A stretch of 7,918 nucleotides of DNA, taken from assembly GCA_021785335.1 (NCBI GenBank), contig JAJYFW010000069.1:1-7918 (forward strand), in the 5' to 3' direction. How positions within the stretch are numbered: position 1 is the stretch's first letter; every line of letters starts with the position of its first letter. The position numbers and the translations under genes are program-made. Below the pieces are notes generated by a model, which was not told where the DNA came from, did not search any database, and saw only the letters and a list, made by a program, of their open reading frames with translations. Origin of the DNA: Pseudomonadota bacterium (GTDB lineage Bacteria; Pseudomonadota; Alphaproteobacteria; Acetobacterales; Acetobacteraceae). Of this stretch, positions 7,114-7,918 are shown piece after piece.

Positions 7114-7144
7114 ATTCTTGTCATTCCAATCGAGATGGTCGATT
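7114..7144. promoter_or_regulatory. Two overlapping LysR-type boxes in the aprM/lysR divergent promoter
   Basis: ATT-N11-AAT (7114-7130) and AAT-N11-ATT (7128-7144) share the central AAT. The second, AATCGAGATGGTCGATT, is a perfect 6-bp inverted repeat with a 5-bp spacer. T-N11-A in a dyad is the known LysR-type recognition pattern. The trimers at 7114, 7128 and 7142 recur every 14 bp. Relative to the proposed aprM start the first box centres near -67, the usual LysR activation position, while the pair overlaps the lysR promoter, as expected for autorepression. Confidence 0.5.
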
Positions 7145-7146
7145 AT
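7118..7146 (+). promoter_or_regulatory. Candidate promoter of the LysR-family gene
   Basis: TTGTCA (7118-7123; 5 of 6 to consensus) and GATTAT (7141-7146; 4 of 6) are spaced by exactly 17 bp. The predicted start of transcription, about 7 nt after the -10, falls at or within a base or two of the ATG at 7154. This implies a leaderless or nearly leaderless mRNA, consistent with the absence of a Shine-Dalgarno. Confidence 0.45.
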
Positions 7147-7153
7147 TTTGTCC

Positions 7154-7918
7154 ATGACACTCGATCAATTGCGTGTCTTCATCGAGGTCGCGGAGCGCGG
7201 CCATGTCACGCGCGCGGCGGAGGCGCTGGGCATCAGCCAGTCCGCCGCCTCCGCCGCCGTCGCCGCGCTGGAGGCGGCGTACCGGGTGAAGCTGTTCGAC
7301 CGCGTCGGGCGGGGGATCCAGCTCACCGAGACCGGCCGCGCTTTCCTGCGCGAGGCGCGCGCCGTGGTCGGCCGCGCCTCCATGGCGCGCTCGGTGCTGC
7401 AGGACCTTGCCGGCGCCGCGTCCGGGCCGGTCGCCATCGCCGCGAGCCAGACCATCGGCACCTACTGGCTGCCGCGCCGCCTCGCCGCCTTCCATGCGGC
7501 CCATCCGCGGGCGCGCTTCCATGTCACCATCGGCAACACGCATGACGTCGCGCGCGCCATCGTCGATGGCGAGGCGACGATCGGCCTCGTCGAGGGCCCG
7601 ACGCAGCACCCGGCGCTGACCCGCCAGCCGGTGGACCACGACCGCCTGGTGCTGGTGGTCTCGCCCGACCAGCCGAACCTGCCGCGCACGCCGACCGGTG
7701 CGCTCGACCTGCGCGCCATCACCTGGGTGACGCGCGAGGCCGGCTCCGGCACCCGCCGCGGGCTCGAGGAACTGGCCGGCCGCGAGGGGCTTTCGCTCGA
7801 CGACCTCAACATCTCGCTGGTGCTGCCGAGCAACGAGGCGGTGCGCGAGGCGATCGAGGCCGGCGCCGGCGCCACCGTCATCTCGCGCCACGTCGTGGCC
7901 TCCGCCCTCGCCGCCGGC
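7154..7918 (+). CDS. LysR-family transcriptional regulator, CysL/YeiE-like (partial, C-terminus off the right edge)
   Basis: The 255 visible residues cover most of a roughly 300-residue LysR-type regulator. An N-terminal winged helix-turn-helix (about 1-60; TRAAEALGISQSAASAAVAA at 19-38) is followed by a linker helix and a periplasmic-binding-protein-like effector domain from about 90. AASQTIGTYWLP (96-107) and REAGSGTR (194-201) resemble the CysL/YeiE/CbbR-type branch. CysL controls sulfite reductase in Bacillus and YeiE has been linked to sulfite sensing, so a sulfur-related effector is plausible here, but this is inference. It diverges from the aprM operon across 131 bp and is the natural candidate for its regulator. 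The ATG fits the usual LysR N-terminus (MTLDQLRVF); no ribosome-binding site is evident upstream. Confidence 0.92.
   Translation, partial: MTLDQLRVFIEVAERGHVTRAAEALGISQSAASAAVAALEAAYRVKLFDRVGRGIQLTETGRAFLREARAVVGRASMARSVLQDLAGAASGPVAIAASQTIGTYWLPRRLAAFHAAHPRARFHVTIGNTHDVARAIVDGEATIGLVEGPTQHPALTRQPVDHDRLVLVVSPDQPNLPRTPTGALDLRAITWVTREAGSGTRRGLEELAGREGLSLDDLNISLVLPSNEAVREAIEAGAGATVISRHVVASALAAG

Overview
The window carries a dissimilatory sulfur-oxidation (reverse sulfate-reduction) operon and, downstream of it, a flavin electron-transfer cassette. The DNA is GC-rich throughout, with heavy G/C third-position use. Together with a homomeric ATP sulfurylase, an AprBA pair and an AprM-type membrane partner, this points to a sulfur-oxidizing proteobacterium, chemolithotrophic or phototrophic. 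The class (alpha, beta or gamma) cannot be settled from the sequence alone. No RNA genes, CRISPR arrays, insertion sequences or phage genes are visible.

Layout, right to left on the minus strand. (1) 7022-1838: aprM, aprB, aprA, sat and a calcineurin-like phosphodiesterase, tightly packed and ending in a clear intrinsic terminator (1819-1850) whose loop contains the last gene's stop codon. (2) 1693-1: an exported FMN-binding protein, a short ApbE flavin transferase and the start of an NqrB/RnfD-type membrane subunit that runs off the left edge. These three are spaced or overlapped like one operon. On the plus strand, a LysR-family regulator (7154 to the right edge) diverges from aprM. The 131-bp gap between them holds the best regulatory signals in the window.

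How the genes work together: AprBA oxidizes sulfite plus AMP to adenosine 5'-phosphosulfate (APS), and the electrons are presumed to pass through AprM to the quinone pool. Sat then converts APS plus pyrophosphate to sulfate plus ATP, which is substrate-level phosphorylation. The LysR protein resembles the CysL/YeiE branch and is the obvious candidate regulator. Its gene appears to have a promoter that would give a leaderless mRNA, and two linked LysR-type boxes lie where an activator of aprM would bind. The downstream FMN cassette looks like a transmembrane route carrying electrons to a covalently flavinylated protein outside the cytoplasmic membrane. A functional link between that cassette and sulfite oxidation is suggested only by adjacency.

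The core pathway is well known. The less ordinary parts are the phosphodiesterase joined to sat (with Lys where the family usually has His), the flavin cassette next to apr/sat, an ApbE without a signal peptide serving an exported substrate, the repeat-rich N-terminus of the RnfD-like protein, and the architecture of the divergent promoter.
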